A DNA stretch of 64,000 nt from assembly GCF_030915465.1 (NCBI RefSeq), contig NZ_CP133267.1, positions 4,081,001 to 4,145,000 of the forward strand, in the 5' to 3' direction. Positions 1-9,474 of the stretch are shown in pieces (the stretch's first letter is position 1; every line of letters begins with the position of its first letter). The stretch comes from Neobacillus sp. PS3-34. GTDB lineage: Bacteria > Bacillota > Bacilli > Bacillales > Cytobacillaceae. The notes beneath the pieces are model-generated. The model made no database searches and was not told the origin of the DNA. It saw only the letters and a list, made by a program, of their open reading frames with translations. The translations under genes were made by a program, and so were the position numbers.

Positions 1-248
1 TCGATCAAATCACACCGGGGTTAGCCTCTGAGCATACTCTCTTTTATGGAGTCGAAGCTAAGTTTTATTCCGCCCGTCCGAAAATCAACAACCGTTTTGA
101 AACGGAAATTAGTGGACTTTATGTTGGTGGGGACGGAGCAGGAATCACTCGCGGATTGGCACAAGCAAGTGCATGCGGTGTATGGATTGCCAGGGATATA
201 ATTGAAAAAACGGCTGGAACACCAAGTCGGGAAACAGTTCTTGCCTAA
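1..248 (+). CDS. FAD-dependent dehydrogenase, C-terminal fragment
   Basis: Only the last 81 codons are in the window, read from base 3 to a TAA at 246-248. The fragment contains the glycine-rich stretch LYVGGDGAGITRG followed by QASACG and a helix ending the protein. This arrangement is typical of the C-terminal FAD-contacting part of large uncharacterised FAD-dependent dehydrogenases (COG2509 type). The family is thought to bind FAD and NAD(P), but its substrate is unknown. The N-terminal dinucleotide-binding fold lies outside the window, so the assignment rests on this tail only. A hairpin terminator follows directly. Confidence 0.65.
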   Translation, partial: DQITPGLASEHTLFYGVEAKFYSARPKINNRFETEISGLYVGGDGAGITRGLAQASACGVWIARDIIEKTAGTPSRETVLA

Positions 249-252
249 GAAA

Positions 253-280
253 GGCCTGCTGACCAGCAGGCTTATTTTTA
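253..280 (+). terminator. Rho-independent terminator of the FAD dehydrogenase gene
   Basis: GCCTGCTG and CAGCAGGC form a tight hairpin just after the stop codon, followed by a T-rich run (TTATTTTTA). Confidence 0.75.
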
Positions 281-760
281 TGAGAAGGCTCTGTTATAAC
301 TGAATGTTGATTTCACTGCGTATGAAAAATAAACGGTAAAATTCCGGCTAAATTGGGAAATACCCATATTTCCTTAAAAATAAGGGTAGTTTTTCCGTTT
401 ATATTATCCTAATCTCTGGATTTCCTCTTATTTAGAGGAGTTAATCGGAATATTTCCGCTTATATCCGCTTCTTAAGCTCCCCCTATATACATTAGCAGG
501 AAATTCTCCGCCTATGGATCCCATACCTACACAAAAATCGATACGGAGAAGGCGGAAATGGTTTGCAAACTTCTTAATGAGCAATCAAAAGCAAAATAGC
601 AAGGTATAAACCCTTGCTATTTCTAATGTTTTTTTAATCTCTCTAGCCTTACATTATAGTGCAAAAAGGATTACATTTTGGTTTGCATTTTCCTGTGCAA
701 ATTGACGTTTTGCGATAGGAAACGGAACCCGATAACAATAAGTACCTCTATTATTTTAGT
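281..760. other. Gene-free intergenic DNA
   Basis: I see no convincing gene here. The stretch holds several short TTCCG and CCGTTTAT-like motifs (about 345-500) that recur in both orientations, as in repetitive Bacillus intergenic DNA, and a weak hairpin near 590-625 (CAAGGTATAAACCCTTG). Confidence 0.5.
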
Positions 761-1047
761 TAAGGCTGTTTTCGTAAACTTTGTTGCTATTTAGAGTGAA
801 TCAGATGGTTTATAAAGAAATTGATTGGAGCGAAAGGTGCGAGCTCCTCGAAAATGCTATCGCATTTCCTTCGTGCGGTGTTAATTCTAGTAAGCTGATT
901 CAACGTCCTGCGGGAGCAGTGGGACAGGTGAGACCCCGCAGTCGCATTAGCGACGAGGAGGCTCACCGCCCACCCCGCGGAAAGCGAGCATCCTGAAGCG
1001 GAAATCAACTACTATTAAAAACAACAATCTTTTAGAAAACAGCCTTA
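761..1047. repeat. MITE-like intergenic repeat with 13-bp terminal inverted repeats
   Basis: TAAGGCTGTTTTC at 761-773 is perfectly repeated in inverse orientation at 1035-1047, and the similarity continues inward imperfectly for about 26 bases. Inside, a GC-richer core at 821-1009 begins TTGATTGGAGCG and ends with CGGAAATCAAC, the edges of a repeat common between genes in Bacillaceae. No transposase is encoded, so it would be non-autonomous. A separate hairpin module at 847-878 interrupts the core and also occurs in an unrelated repeat at 44589-44625. Open frames inside this element are not genes. Confidence 0.65.
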
Positions 1048-1193
1048 GTTAAAAAACAACATTAAAGTTTAACATTGCTTATGAGAAAAAAATCCATTAA
1101 AAGGTTCGTAAGCTTTAAAAAAATCCCTCTCATTTTATTAAGAAATTTTTGGTAAAATGGTGCTTGTAACATAGAAACATAGGGGGAAGGATT

Positions 1194-2171
1194 TTGATAC
1201 CAAAGAGATTATTGCCAGGGGACGAAATACGTGTGATTGCACCTTCAAGAAGTATGGCAATTGTTAAGGGTGAGCAAGTCGAAATTGCCATTGGCCGTTT
1301 AAATGAGCTGGGCTTTACTGTATCTTTCGGCAAAAACGTCAATGAACATGATGAATTTTTCAGTACTTCGATAGAAGAGAGAATAGTGGATCTACATGAT
1401 GCATTCCGCGATCCTAAGGTTAAAGGGATTTTAACGGTTCTCGGCGGCTATAATACAAACCAGTTATTAAAAAATATTGATTTTAACTTAATTAAAGAGA
1501 ACCCGAAAGTTCTTTGCGGATATAGTGATATTACTGCACTAAGTTTGGCAATCTACCAAAAGACGGGGTTAACTACATACTATGGTCCTCATTTTTCAAC
1601 ATTCGGGATGAAAGCAGGATTTGATTATACTTTACAATCATTTATTGAAGCCGTAACCAATGATGCCCCTTATGAAATTAATCCTTCCGACACGTGGAGC
1701 GATGATTTATGGTTCTTGGATCAGAAGGATCGAAAATTTATCAATCAGGATGAATATCTTGTTCTCCAGGAGGGAGAGGCGGAAGGAAAATTGATGGGTG
1801 GAAATCTGTGCACATTAAACCTGCTTCAAGGAACAGAATTTATGCCTTCCTTTGAAAATACTATCCTATTTATTGAAGACGATAATGAAACACATACAAT
1901 GACGTTTGACAGGGATCTTCAATCACTTCTTCATCTTCCGGAAGCAGGCAGCATCAAAGGAATAATGATTGGAAGGTTTCAGAATGACTCAAAGGTAACT
2001 GAGGCTGCTCTAAGAAAAATAATCAGTAGTAAGCAGGAGCTGAGGGATATTCCGATCATCGCCAATGTTAATTTCGGTCATACCCAGCCGATTGCAACCA
2101 TCCCATTCGGAGCAAGAGCAATTATTTCAGCCAGGAAAAATGAAACAAGCATACGAATTGAACAAAAGTAA
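1194..2171 (+). CDS. S66 family LD-carboxypeptidase / MccF-like peptidase
   Basis: The 325-residue protein matches the S66 serine peptidases, which cleave L,D bonds in muropeptides or inactivate microcin C-like peptide-nucleotides. The catalytic set is visible: nucleophile Ser111 in GYSD, Glu228 in FIEDD and His296 in NFGHTQP. There is no signal peptide, so it is probably cytoplasmic, in murein recycling or detoxification. The start is TTG at 1194, preceded by AGGGGGAAGG; no ATG in frame fits better. It is a single-gene unit with its own terminator. Sequence alone does not separate the LdcA role from the MccF role. Confidence 0.85.
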   Translation: MIPKRLLPGDEIRVIAPSRSMAIVKGEQVEIAIGRLNELGFTVSFGKNVNEHDEFFSTSIEERIVDLHDAFRDPKVKGILTVLGGYNTNQLLKNIDFNLIKENPKVLCGYSDITALSLAIYQKTGLTTYYGPHFSTFGMKAGFDYTLQSFIEAVTNDAPYEINPSDTWSDDLWFLDQKDRKFINQDEYLVLQEGEAEGKLMGGNLCTLNLLQGTEFMPSFENTILFIEDDNETHTMTFDRDLQSLLHLPEAGSIKGIMIGRFQNDSKVTEAALRKIISSKQELRDIPIIANVNFGHTQPIATIPFGARAIISARKNETSIRIEQK

Positions 2172-2175
2172 ACGT

Positions 2176-2207
2176 AACAGGCACTGTAAAACGGTGCCTG
2201 TTTTTTA
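2176..2207 (+). terminator. Rho-independent terminator of the S66 peptidase gene
   Basis: ACAGGCAC at 2177-2184 pairs with GTGCCTGT at 2194-2201, followed by TTTTTT. Confidence 0.85.
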
Positions 2208-2309
2208 TTACAAAAATTAGATGAAAGATTCTAACTATCATTTCATACAATTTAATAAATTGTCCTTTTAGTTTAGAAAATGGAGCAATTAATGGAAGGA
2301 AGTGCTTCT

Positions 2310-3673
2310 GTGGAGCGTTCGTTCTTGATAAAACCCGAATTGGATGAGAATTATCCTGTGATCGATTATGGTTCAGGTGTCTATTTAGTTGATATGGAAG
2401 GGAAAAAGTATTTGGATGCTTCCTCTGGTGCTGTCACAGCAAACATCGGGCATGGCGTCACGGAAATCATCGAAGCGATGCATGAGCAGGCGAAAAAGGT
2501 TTCGTTTGTTTACCGTTCCCAATTTACAAGCGAACCGGCTGAAAAATTGGCAGAGAAAATTGCTGAATTGACACCGGGTGATTTAAACTGGAGCTTTTTT
2601 GTCAACAGCGGTTCAGAAGCGACTGAAACAGCGATGAAAATGGCTATACAGCATTGGCAGGAAAAAGGAATTCATACAAAATTGAAAGTGCTTTCGAGGT
2701 GGGTTAGCTACCACGGTATTACTATGGGGGCATTATCCATGTCAGGTCACCCTGCGAGAAGAGCAAGATTTGTTCCTTTATTGGACGACTTCCCTGCTGT
2801 CCACCCGCCGTATTGTTACAGATGCCCTTACCAGCTCGAGGCCCGGGATGTGGATATTTATGCGCCCATGAACTGGAAACTGCAATTTCCCGGATTGGCG
2901 CTGAAAAAATCGCTGCCTTTATTGTTGAACCGGTCATCGGAGCGGCTGGGGGAGCGATTTCTCCGCCTAAAGAATATCTAATAGCGATCAAGGAAATTTG
3001 CGAAAGAAATGATATTTTGCTAATCGCCGATGAGGTCATGACGGGGTGTGGCAGAACGGGTACATTTCTAGCGTGTGAACAGTGGGACGTGATACCGGAT
3101 ATTGTTACTTTGGGCAAAGGAATGGGTGCTGGGTATGCATCTATTGCGGCGGCAATCGCTAGTGAGAAGGTTATGGAGCCTATATTGAAAGGTTCAAAAT
3201 CGGTGATGAGCGGGCACACCTTAAGTGCCAATCCTCAAGTTTGTGCAGTTTCTCTGGCAGTAATTGAATATATCGAAAAACACAACATAATCGAAGGTGT
3301 GGCAGCAAAAGGGGTGTATCTGAAAAATTTGCTTGAAAAATTAAAAGATCAATTTTCATTTATTGGGGATGTGCGTGGTAAAGGGCTTCTGCTTGGAATG
3401 GAACTGGTAGAGAACCGTTTATCTAAAGCCCCGTTTCCACGAAGCCTTCTGGCTACTGCGACCATTGTAAAAACAGCCCGTGAAAAAGGCTTGCTCATTT
3501 ATCCTGCTGGTGCTGGGATTGATGGGAAAAATGGGGATGCCATCATCATTGCCCCGCCATTAAACATTACAAAAAGAGAGATTGAAGAACTGGTTTTACT
3601 TTTAAAAGAAACACTCTTCACCTTTGCAGCGGAAGTTCCCATTGCCGAAAAGAATGAACCTTCCAGTTTGTAA
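2310..3673 (+). CDS. yodT: Class III aminotransferase, YodT-like (frame broken near 2840)
   Basis: This is a fold-type I PLP aminotransferase of the class III group. By position in the kam/yod locus it probably transaminates N6-acetyl-beta-lysine to the 3-oxo acid. SGSEATE, the SYHGITMGALSMSG stretch and ADEVMTGCGRTG are visible, and the Schiff-base lysine is in LGKGMGAGYAS. GTG 2310 is chosen over ATG 2280 because GGAAGGA (2294-2300) is correctly spaced before it. The frame slips by one missing base near GGCCC at 2840-2844. Restoring one G gives an uninterrupted protein of about 454 residues. It is the first gene of the operon; B. subtilis has yodT in the same neighbourhood. Confidence 0.85.
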
Positions 3674-3746
3674 AACCAGAAATTTGCACGAATAAAAAAT
3701 ATCCATAAAACCATAGTTCGTTTTTCTATTGCCTGGAGGTATTTGA

Positions 3747-4445
3747 ATGGAAAATCGTTTCGGTAAAATTACGACTCTTGAAAAAGTAATGGATTTTTTT
3801 CACGATGGCATGTCCCTCATGTTCGGTGGTTTTGGAGGGGTCGGATCCCCGCCGGATTTAATTAGTGCAATCCTTGAAAAGGGGATATCAGGGATGACTC
3901 TGATTGGAAATGATACAGGATTCCCCCACATCGGGATTGGCAGGCTCGTAAGCCAGGGGAGGGCTAAAAAAGTGATTGCATCGCATATAGGCTCCAACCC
4001 TGTTGCAGGAAGGCTGATGACTGAAGGGGAAATGGAGGTTGAGTTCTCACCACAAGGAATTCTCGCTGAAAGAATAAGGGCTGGAGGTGTAGGTCTTGCA
4101 GCCATTTTATCAGATATCGGAATAGATAATGAGATCGTTTCAAAAGACAAACAACATTGCTTTGTGCAAGGCAAAAAATATCTTATTGAAACTGCGTTGA
4201 ATGCAGAGGTATCTATTGTTTTTGCGAAAAAGGCAGACACATATGGGAATTTGGTCTATGACAAGAGCGCACGTAATACCAATCCGCTTGTTGCAATGGC
4301 TGGTGGGATTACAATTGCTGAAGCAGAGGAAATTGTCCCGCTAGGCAGCCTGGATCCAGAAGAAATTGTAACACCTGGAGTGTTTGTTGATTATGTTATT
4401 CCGTCACAAGGGGTGAATTGGAAATGGGCATGGGAGTCGAATTAA
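3747..4445 (+). CDS. yodS: CoA-transferase subunit alpha, YodS-like
   Basis: This is the alpha subunit of a 3-oxoacid CoA-transferase (class I, SCOT-like), 232 residues. The glycine-rich CoA-binding stretch FGGFGGVGSPPDL lies near residues 27-39. It would pair with the next gene product to move CoA onto a 3-oxo acid, here probably 3-oxo-6-acetamidohexanoate or acetoacetate. GGAGGT sits about 8 bases before the ATG. Its end overlaps the beta subunit by about 20 bases, which implies translational coupling. The substrate is inferred from context. Confidence 0.85.
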   Translation: MENRFGKITTLEKVMDFFHDGMSLMFGGFGGVGSPPDLISAILEKGISGMTLIGNDTGFPHIGIGRLVSQGRAKKVIASHIGSNPVAGRLMTEGEMEVEFSPQGILAERIRAGGVGLAAILSDIGIDNEIVSKDKQHCFVQGKKYLIETALNAEVSIVFAKKADTYGNLVYDKSARNTNPLVAMAGGITIAEAEEIVPLGSLDPEEIVTPGVFVDYVIPSQGVNWKWAWESN

Positions 4446-5089
4446 GAAATCGTATAGCCAGAAGAGCTTCAGAAGAAATACAAAATGGAATGGTTGTGAA
4501 TTTAGGTATTGGCATACCCTCCCTTGTCCCAGATTTCCTCGAAAAGAATATGACCGTCATGTTCCATGCGGAAAATGGAATACTTGGAATGGGCTCAAGC
4601 CCGGCAGTAGGGGAGGAAGACGAAAATTTGTGCAATGCGGGAGGTTTCCCGGTGACCCTTATTTCCGGCGGTTCCTATTGCGACAGTTCAATTGCATTCG
4701 GAATGATCCGCAGTGGAAGAGTTGATTTGACCATTCTTGGATCTCTTCAGGTGAGCAGCAAAGGTGATCTTGCCAACTGGATTGTTCCTGGAAAAAAGGT
4801 GCCTGGCATGGGCGGAGCGATGGAACTGGCTCAAAAGGCAAAAAAAGTAATCGTCGTAATGAATCATTGTGATAAAAATGGCGACTCCAAAATTGTTACT
4901 TCATGCACATTGCCTCTGACTTCTGCAAATTGTGTAGACATCATCATAACCGAACTGGCTGTTTTTGAAGTGAAGGATCAACAGCTATGGATTAAGGAAT
5001 TGTTTGCCCCTTACGATCTTCAGGCAGTTAAAGCAAAAACAGGATGCGATTTCAGTCTTAATGAAACTATCAGGTATATAGACTATTAG
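4424..5089 (+). CDS. yodR: CoA-transferase subunit beta, YodR-like
   Basis: The beta subunit of the same CoA-transferase carries the catalytic glutamate in the conserved ENG motif (FHAENGILGMG, around residue 48). MetGlyMetGly at 4424 is the likely start; the ribosome site AAGGGG (4407-4412) lies inside the alpha gene, and a TTG at 4418 is an alternative. In B. subtilis yodR and yodS are adjacent in the same way. The pair plausibly activates or cleaves the keto acid made by the YodT-like aminotransferase. Confidence 0.85.
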   Translation: MGMGVELRNRIARRASEEIQNGMVVNLGIGIPSLVPDFLEKNMTVMFHAENGILGMGSSPAVGEEDENLCNAGGFPVTLISGGSYCDSSIAFGMIRSGRVDLTILGSLQVSSKGDLANWIVPGKKVPGMGGAMELAQKAKKVIVVMNHCDKNGDSKIVTSCTLPLTSANCVDIIITELAVFEVKDQQLWIKELFAPYDLQAVKAKTGCDFSLNETIRYIDY

Positions 5090-5110
5090 CATCCACAAGG
5101 AGTGACAAAA

Positions 5111-6378
5111 ATGGAAAAAGTACGCGAGGATATTTTTCAATGGCTCAAGGAAAACCGCGCAAGAGGCGCGAGATTGTTGCAAAAGCTTGTCCGTGAAGGC
5201 AGCACGAGGGGAAACGAAAGCAGTGCCCAGGCAATTGTCATCGAAAAATGCCGGCAGCTTGGACTTGAGCTTGATATCTGGGATATTGGCGAAGAACAGT
5301 TATTGGAGCATCACGCCTTTTGTTCCGACCGGAAGGATTTTAGAGGCAATCCAAATGTCGTAGCTGTATTAAAAGGAACGGGCGGAGGAAAATCGATCAT
5401 TCTAAATGGTCACATTGATGTAGTGCCCGTAGGGGACCGAAAGAACTGGACATATGAACCGTTCAGCGGACAAATCGAAAATGGCAGGCTTTATGGCCGT
5501 GGTGCCACTGATATGAAGGGAGGTTCAGCGGCCCTCTTAATGGCTATGGAAGCACTTGTGAAACTTAACATCAAGCTGAAAGGCGATGTCATTTTTGAAA
5601 GTGTTATTGAGGAAGAAAGCGGCGGGGCAGGAACACTTTCAGCGGTCTTAAGGGGATATAAAGCAGACGGTGCAATCATCCCGGAACCGACTAATTTTAA
5701 GATTTTTCCAAAACAACAGGGCTCCATGTGGTTTCGAATCATTATTAAAGGGAGAGCTGCGCACGGGGGTACTCGGTATGAAGGTGTAAGCGCCATCGAA
5801 AAATCCATTCTCGTTATTCAGAGTTTACAGGAGTTAGAGAAAGATAGAAACGAAAAAATATGCGACGCTCTATATGAAAGTGTACCTATTCCCATTCCTA
5901 TCAATATCGGAAAAATCAATAGCGGCGAATCGCCGTCTTCTGTTGCGGATATTGCTATCCTGGAAGGGAGAATGGGTGTAGCCCCTGAAGAATCAATGTC
6001 TGCTGCACAAGCTGAAATGGAGAAATGCCTGAATGGGCTGCAAATGAAGGACGAATGGTTTAAAGAGAATCCTCCACAAATCGAATGGTTTGGTGGGAGG
6101 TGGCTGCCAGGAAGTATCGAGGCTGCCCACCCATTAATGGAAACGATAACTGAAAGCTACACTGAGATAATGAATGAACCGCCAAGGATTGAGGCTTCTC
6201 CATGGGGAACGGATGGAGGGATATTATCCAATATAGGGGATACACCGGTTGTCGTGTTTGCGCAGGGATTACAGAAACGGCGCATGATGCAAATGAGCAT
6301 ATCATTCTGGAAGACTTATATAAAGCAAGTGAAATTATCGCTCTTACATTAATAAAATGGTGTGAAGTTGATGGATGA
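5111..6378 (+). CDS. yodQ: M20 deacylase/peptidase, YodQ-like (frame broken near 6262)
   Basis: This is a member of the ArgE/DapE/ACY1 family of zinc-dependent amidohydrolases. The metal-binding signatures are present: NGHIDVVPVGD with the first His-Asp, ATDMKGG with the bridging Asp, and the catalytic Glu pair in IEEESGG. In this operon it is the obvious candidate to remove the N-acetyl group from 4-acetamidobutyrate, giving GABA for the next gene. ATG 5111 follows AAGGAG (5097-5102). After CGCAGGG at 6261-6267 the frame loses one base; the next frame restores the family ending TETAHDANEHI and stops at 6376-6378. Family members usually read F-G-P-G here, which again suggests a damaged GGGCC. 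Confidence 0.82.
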
Positions 6379-6390
6379 AGGAGAGGGATT

Positions 6391-7749
6391 GTGATGGGAT
6401 CGATTCAGATGAAAACGAGAATACCTGGACCCAAGGCAATTGAATTGCTTGCCAGAAAAGAAAAGAGTGTACCCAAAGGGCCGTTTAATACAATTAAAAC
6501 ATTTGCAGTTAAGGCGAATGGTGCTTTAATTACAGATGTGGATGGCAATACTTTTATTGACTTTGCAGGAGCAATCGGGACACTGAATGCAGGGCATTGT
6601 CCTCCACGAGTTGTAGAAGCGCTACACCGCCAGATTGATTCTTATCTCCATCCCTGCTTTCATGTAATGATGTATGAGCCATATGTGGAACTGGCAGAAA
6701 AACTTAATGAAATAACACCTGGATACCATCAAAAGAAAACCTTCTTTTTAAACAGCGGTGCCGAAGCGGTTGAAAATGCAGTGAAAATCGCCAGAAAATA
6801 TTCAGGCAGGAAAGCGGTCATCTCATTCGAACGAGGTTTCCATGGCAGAACCTATATGGCCATGTCCTTAACTAGTAAGGTGAAACCATATAAATATGAA
6901 TTTGGCCCGTTCGTTCCAGACACATATAAATGGGCTTATCCATATTATTACCGCTCAGAATTTTCAAGTCAGGAACAGCTTGATGAAGCCTTGTTAGCCC
7001 GATTCGAAACCTTTTTCCAAAGTGAAGTGCCTCCAGAAGAAGTTGCAGCTGTCATTATGGAACCCATCCAGGGCGAAGGCGGGTTTGTTGTCCCATCCAA
7101 AAAATTTGTTCAGGGAGTAAAATCCCTTTGTGAAAAACACAGCATCCTATTTATCGCGGATGAAATACAGACCGGTTTTGGGAGAACTGGAAAAATGTTT
7201 GCCATCGAACATTTCGGTGTTGTTCCTGATTTGATCACGATGTCCAAATCGATAGGAGCAGGACTTCCCATTAGCGCAGTTACAGGAAGAGCTGAAATAA
7301 TGGATTCACCTAACATAGGCGAAATCGGCGGAACGTATGGAGGGAGCCCTCTTGGCTGTGTGGCTGCTCTTGAAGTAATAAGGACGATACAGGAAGATAA
7401 CTTATTGGATCGGTCACAGCGAATAGGAGAAACTTTTTATAAAAGGCTGAGTGGCCTGCGGGAGAGGATTGAACAAATAGGCGATGTACGTCAGGTTGGG
7501 GCTATGTGTGCGATTGAATTTGTAAAAGACCCGCAAGGAAAAGAGCCTGACAAAGATTTGGTACAGAAAATTATCCAGGCATCACATCAAAATGGCCTTA
7601 TTTTAATGAACGCTGGTTTGTATGGAAATGTCATCCGCATATTGGTCCCACTTGTCGTAAGTGATGAGCAGCTGAATGAAGGGCTGGATGTATTGGAAAA
7701 ATCCATTATTAACTGCTGTCAAGAACAAAAGGCGCAAGCGCCCAGGTAA
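6391..7749 (+). CDS. gabT: 4-aminobutyrate aminotransferase
   Basis: The intact 452-residue class III aminotransferase moves the amino group of GABA to 2-oxoglutarate, giving succinate semialdehyde and glutamate. NSGAEAVENA, FHGRTYM, the PLP-aspartate in ADEIQTGFGRTG and the Schiff-base lysine (about Lys286, SKSIGAGLP) are all present. The start is GTG 6391 or ATG 6394, behind AAGGAGAGGG, only 12 bases after the YodQ stop, so the two are co-transcribed. B. subtilis keeps gabT elsewhere; its place here, between the deacetylase and an aldehyde dehydrogenase, argues that GABA is a pathway intermediate. The last codons (7722-7743) coincide with a piece of an intergenic repeat. Confidence 0.9.
   Translation: MMGSIQMKTRIPGPKAIELLARKEKSVPKGPFNTIKTFAVKANGALITDVDGNTFIDFAGAIGTLNAGHCPPRVVEALHRQIDSYLHPCFHVMMYEPYVELAEKLNEITPGYHQKKTFFLNSGAEAVENAVKIARKYSGRKAVISFERGFHGRTYMAMSLTSKVKPYKYEFGPFVPDTYKWAYPYYYRSEFSSQEQLDEALLARFETFFQSEVPPEEVAAVIMEPIQGEGGFVVPSKKFVQGVKSLCEKHSILFIADEIQTGFGRTGKMFAIEHFGVVPDLITMSKSIGAGLPISAVTGRAEIMDSPNIGEIGGTYGGSPLGCVAALEVIRTIQEDNLLDRSQRIGETFYKRLSGLRERIEQIGDVRQVGAMCAIEFVKDPQGKEPDKDLVQKIIQASHQNGLILMNAGLYGNVIRILVPLVVSDEQLNEGLDVLEKSIINCCQEQKAQAPR
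7722..7743 (+). repeat. 22-base fragment of the 44.5-kb intergenic repeat inside the gabT 3' end
   Basis: Bases 7722-7743 match 44528-44549 in 21 of 22 positions. Both read AGAACAAAAGGCG, then C or T, then AAGCGCCC. Here the fragment encodes the final residues of GabT just before its stop. Confidence 0.6.
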
Positions 7750-7845
7750 GCAATTTACCAACTGGAGCTCTTCTTTTTAGCTTACCATAATTCCCATTAT
7801 GCATATTGCTCGATTTATCATGGTAAAAGTACGAAAATAAAATTA

Positions 7846-7862
7846 TTGGATGAGCACTTGCT
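7846..7862 (+). promoter_or_regulatory. Putative sigma-54 promoter before the aldehyde dehydrogenase gene
   Basis: TTGGATGAGCACTTGCT has GG at 7848-7849 and GC at 7860-7861, the exact GG-N10-GC spacing of -24/-12 promoters, with a strong TTGCT -12 element. The -24 box lacks the usual CAC. The predicted transcript would begin about 10 bases before the ribosome binding site. A sigma-54 activator gene lies in the same cluster. Confidence 0.45.
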
Positions 7863-7899
7863 ATTAGAAATTGTAAGTATCTGCAAGGAGGTTGTAAAT

Positions 7900-9320
7900 T
7901 TGAAGCAATCACTATGGATTGGCGGCCAATTCCGCGCAACATTACATTATAAAGAACTTAAGAGCCCTTACAGCCATGAGAAACTGGCGGACGTGGCAAC
8001 GGCATCAAGCGATGATGTCCTTGAAGCGATTTCTTCGGCCCATGCTGCAGCAAAAAAAATGGCAGATTTGACCGCGCATCAAAGAGCGGAAATCCTTGAA
8101 AGAGTCGCAGGTCTTCTCAAAGAAGAAAAAGAAGAATGCGCACGCATTATAGCAAGAGAAGCGGCAAAACCTTTAAAGGCTGCACGAGCAGAGGTTGACA
8201 GAACGATCATGACCTATTCCTTTGCAGCCCAGGAAGCGAGACGGATTCATGGAGAAACTGTTCCGATGGATGCTGCTCCAGGAGGAGAAGGAAGAATTGC
8301 TTTTACGGTTAAAGAACCTTTGGGCGTAATTGCAGCCATTACCCCGTTTAATTTTCCAATGAATCTGGTTGCACATAAGGTGCGCCAGCGATTGCAACGG
8401 GTAATTCAGTTGTATTAAAACCAGCGAGCCAAACGCCGCTTTCTGCTTATAAAATCGCTGAATTATTTCATAAAGCAGGCCTTCCGGAAGGTGCACTGAA
8501 CGTGGTAACTGGCAGCGGAAGCACAGTTGGGGATGTCCTGATGAAGGATGACAGGATAAAAATGATTACCTTCACCGGGAGCCCAGAGGTCGGCAAATAT
8601 ATCCGTGAAAATTCAGGGCTAAAGAAGGTTACCCTTGAACTAGGCTCGAATTCTGCAGTCATAGTGGATGAAGGGATCAATATTGAAAAAGTCGTTCCAA
8701 GAATCGTTACAGGTGCATTTGCCTATCAGGGCCAAGTTTGTATATCGGTTCAGCGGATTTTTGTCCATGAAGCGATTTTTGATGCCTTTGTAGAGTTCTT
8801 TGTCACAGAAACGAGAAAATTAAAAATGGGCAATCCAATCAATGAAGAAACAGATATTTCTGCGATGATTTCAGTTGAAGATACTGAAAGAGCGGGCAAT
8901 TGGGTAAAGGAAGCAACGGATAACGGAGCAATTTTGGCAAGTGGCGGTATATATGAACAGGGAATATTTCAGCCCACTGTCCTTTTAAATGTACCTCTTC
9001 ATGAAAAAGTTTCATGCGAAGAGGTTTTTGCACCAGTGGTTCATATCAACCGATTCCAGAGCTTTGAAGAAGCCATTGACCTTGTCAATGATTCAAAATA
9101 TGGTCTGCAAGCCGGGGTATTCACCAATGACATCCATAAGGCATTGCAGGGAGCAAGGAAGCTTGAAGTTGGAGGAGTCATGATTAATGAGATTCCAACC
9201 TTCCGTGTTGACCAAATGCCATACGGGGGAGTAAAAATGAGCGGAATGGGCAGGGAAGGCATTAAGTACGCAGCAGAAGAAATGACTGAATTAAAGCTAA
9301 TCAGCTTTAAAACAGAATAA
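7900..9320 (+). CDS. gabD: Aldehyde dehydrogenase, probable succinate-semialdehyde dehydrogenase (frame broken near 8382)
   Basis: This NAD(P)-dependent aldehyde dehydrogenase has TPFNFPMN, the glycine motif FTGSPEVGK, the general-base Glu in LELGSN and the catalytic Cys in QGQVCIS. Following gabT it most likely oxidises succinate semialdehyde to succinate, though family members also take lactaldehyde and similar substrates. The start is TTG 7900 behind AAGGAGG (7885-7891). One base is missing near 8379-8388. Restoring it turns the shifted reading into VAPAIATGNSVVLKP, a classic family segment, giving about 474 residues. The symbol is given for role; the subfamily is not certain. Confidence 0.8.
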
Positions 9321-9380
9321 CTGCTAATAATGATCAATTCCAGACTGTAATAACACCTAAATTTTCCAGCTAAACTTAGA

Positions 9381-9412
9381 ATGCCTGGCATAAATTCAGC
9401 CAGGCATTTTTA
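9381..9412 (+). terminator. Rho-independent terminator after the aldehyde dehydrogenase gene
   Basis: ATGCCTGGC at 9381-9389 pairs with GCCAGGCAT at 9399-9407, followed by TTTT. It separates the catabolic operon from the acetyltransferase gene. Confidence 0.8.
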
Positions 9413-9474
9413 AATAGTCACACACCCAGCCGCATGCACAGTATTACAATTTAAAAGATTGGAGAATCGATAAA

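Noticed and set aside
781..1008. Open frames on both strands inside the repeat
   Set aside because: They lie within the MITE-like element, have no ribosome site, and their sequence follows from the repeat's palindromes.
2244..2254. CATACAATTTA as a sigma-K -10 box before yodT
   Set aside because: No AC at the required 16-17 bases upstream, so the match is not better than chance in AT-rich DNA.
9387..9400. GG-N10-GC spacing resembling a sigma-54 promoter before ablB
   Set aside because: It is formed by the stem of the terminator at 9381-9407 and lacks a TTGC -12 element.
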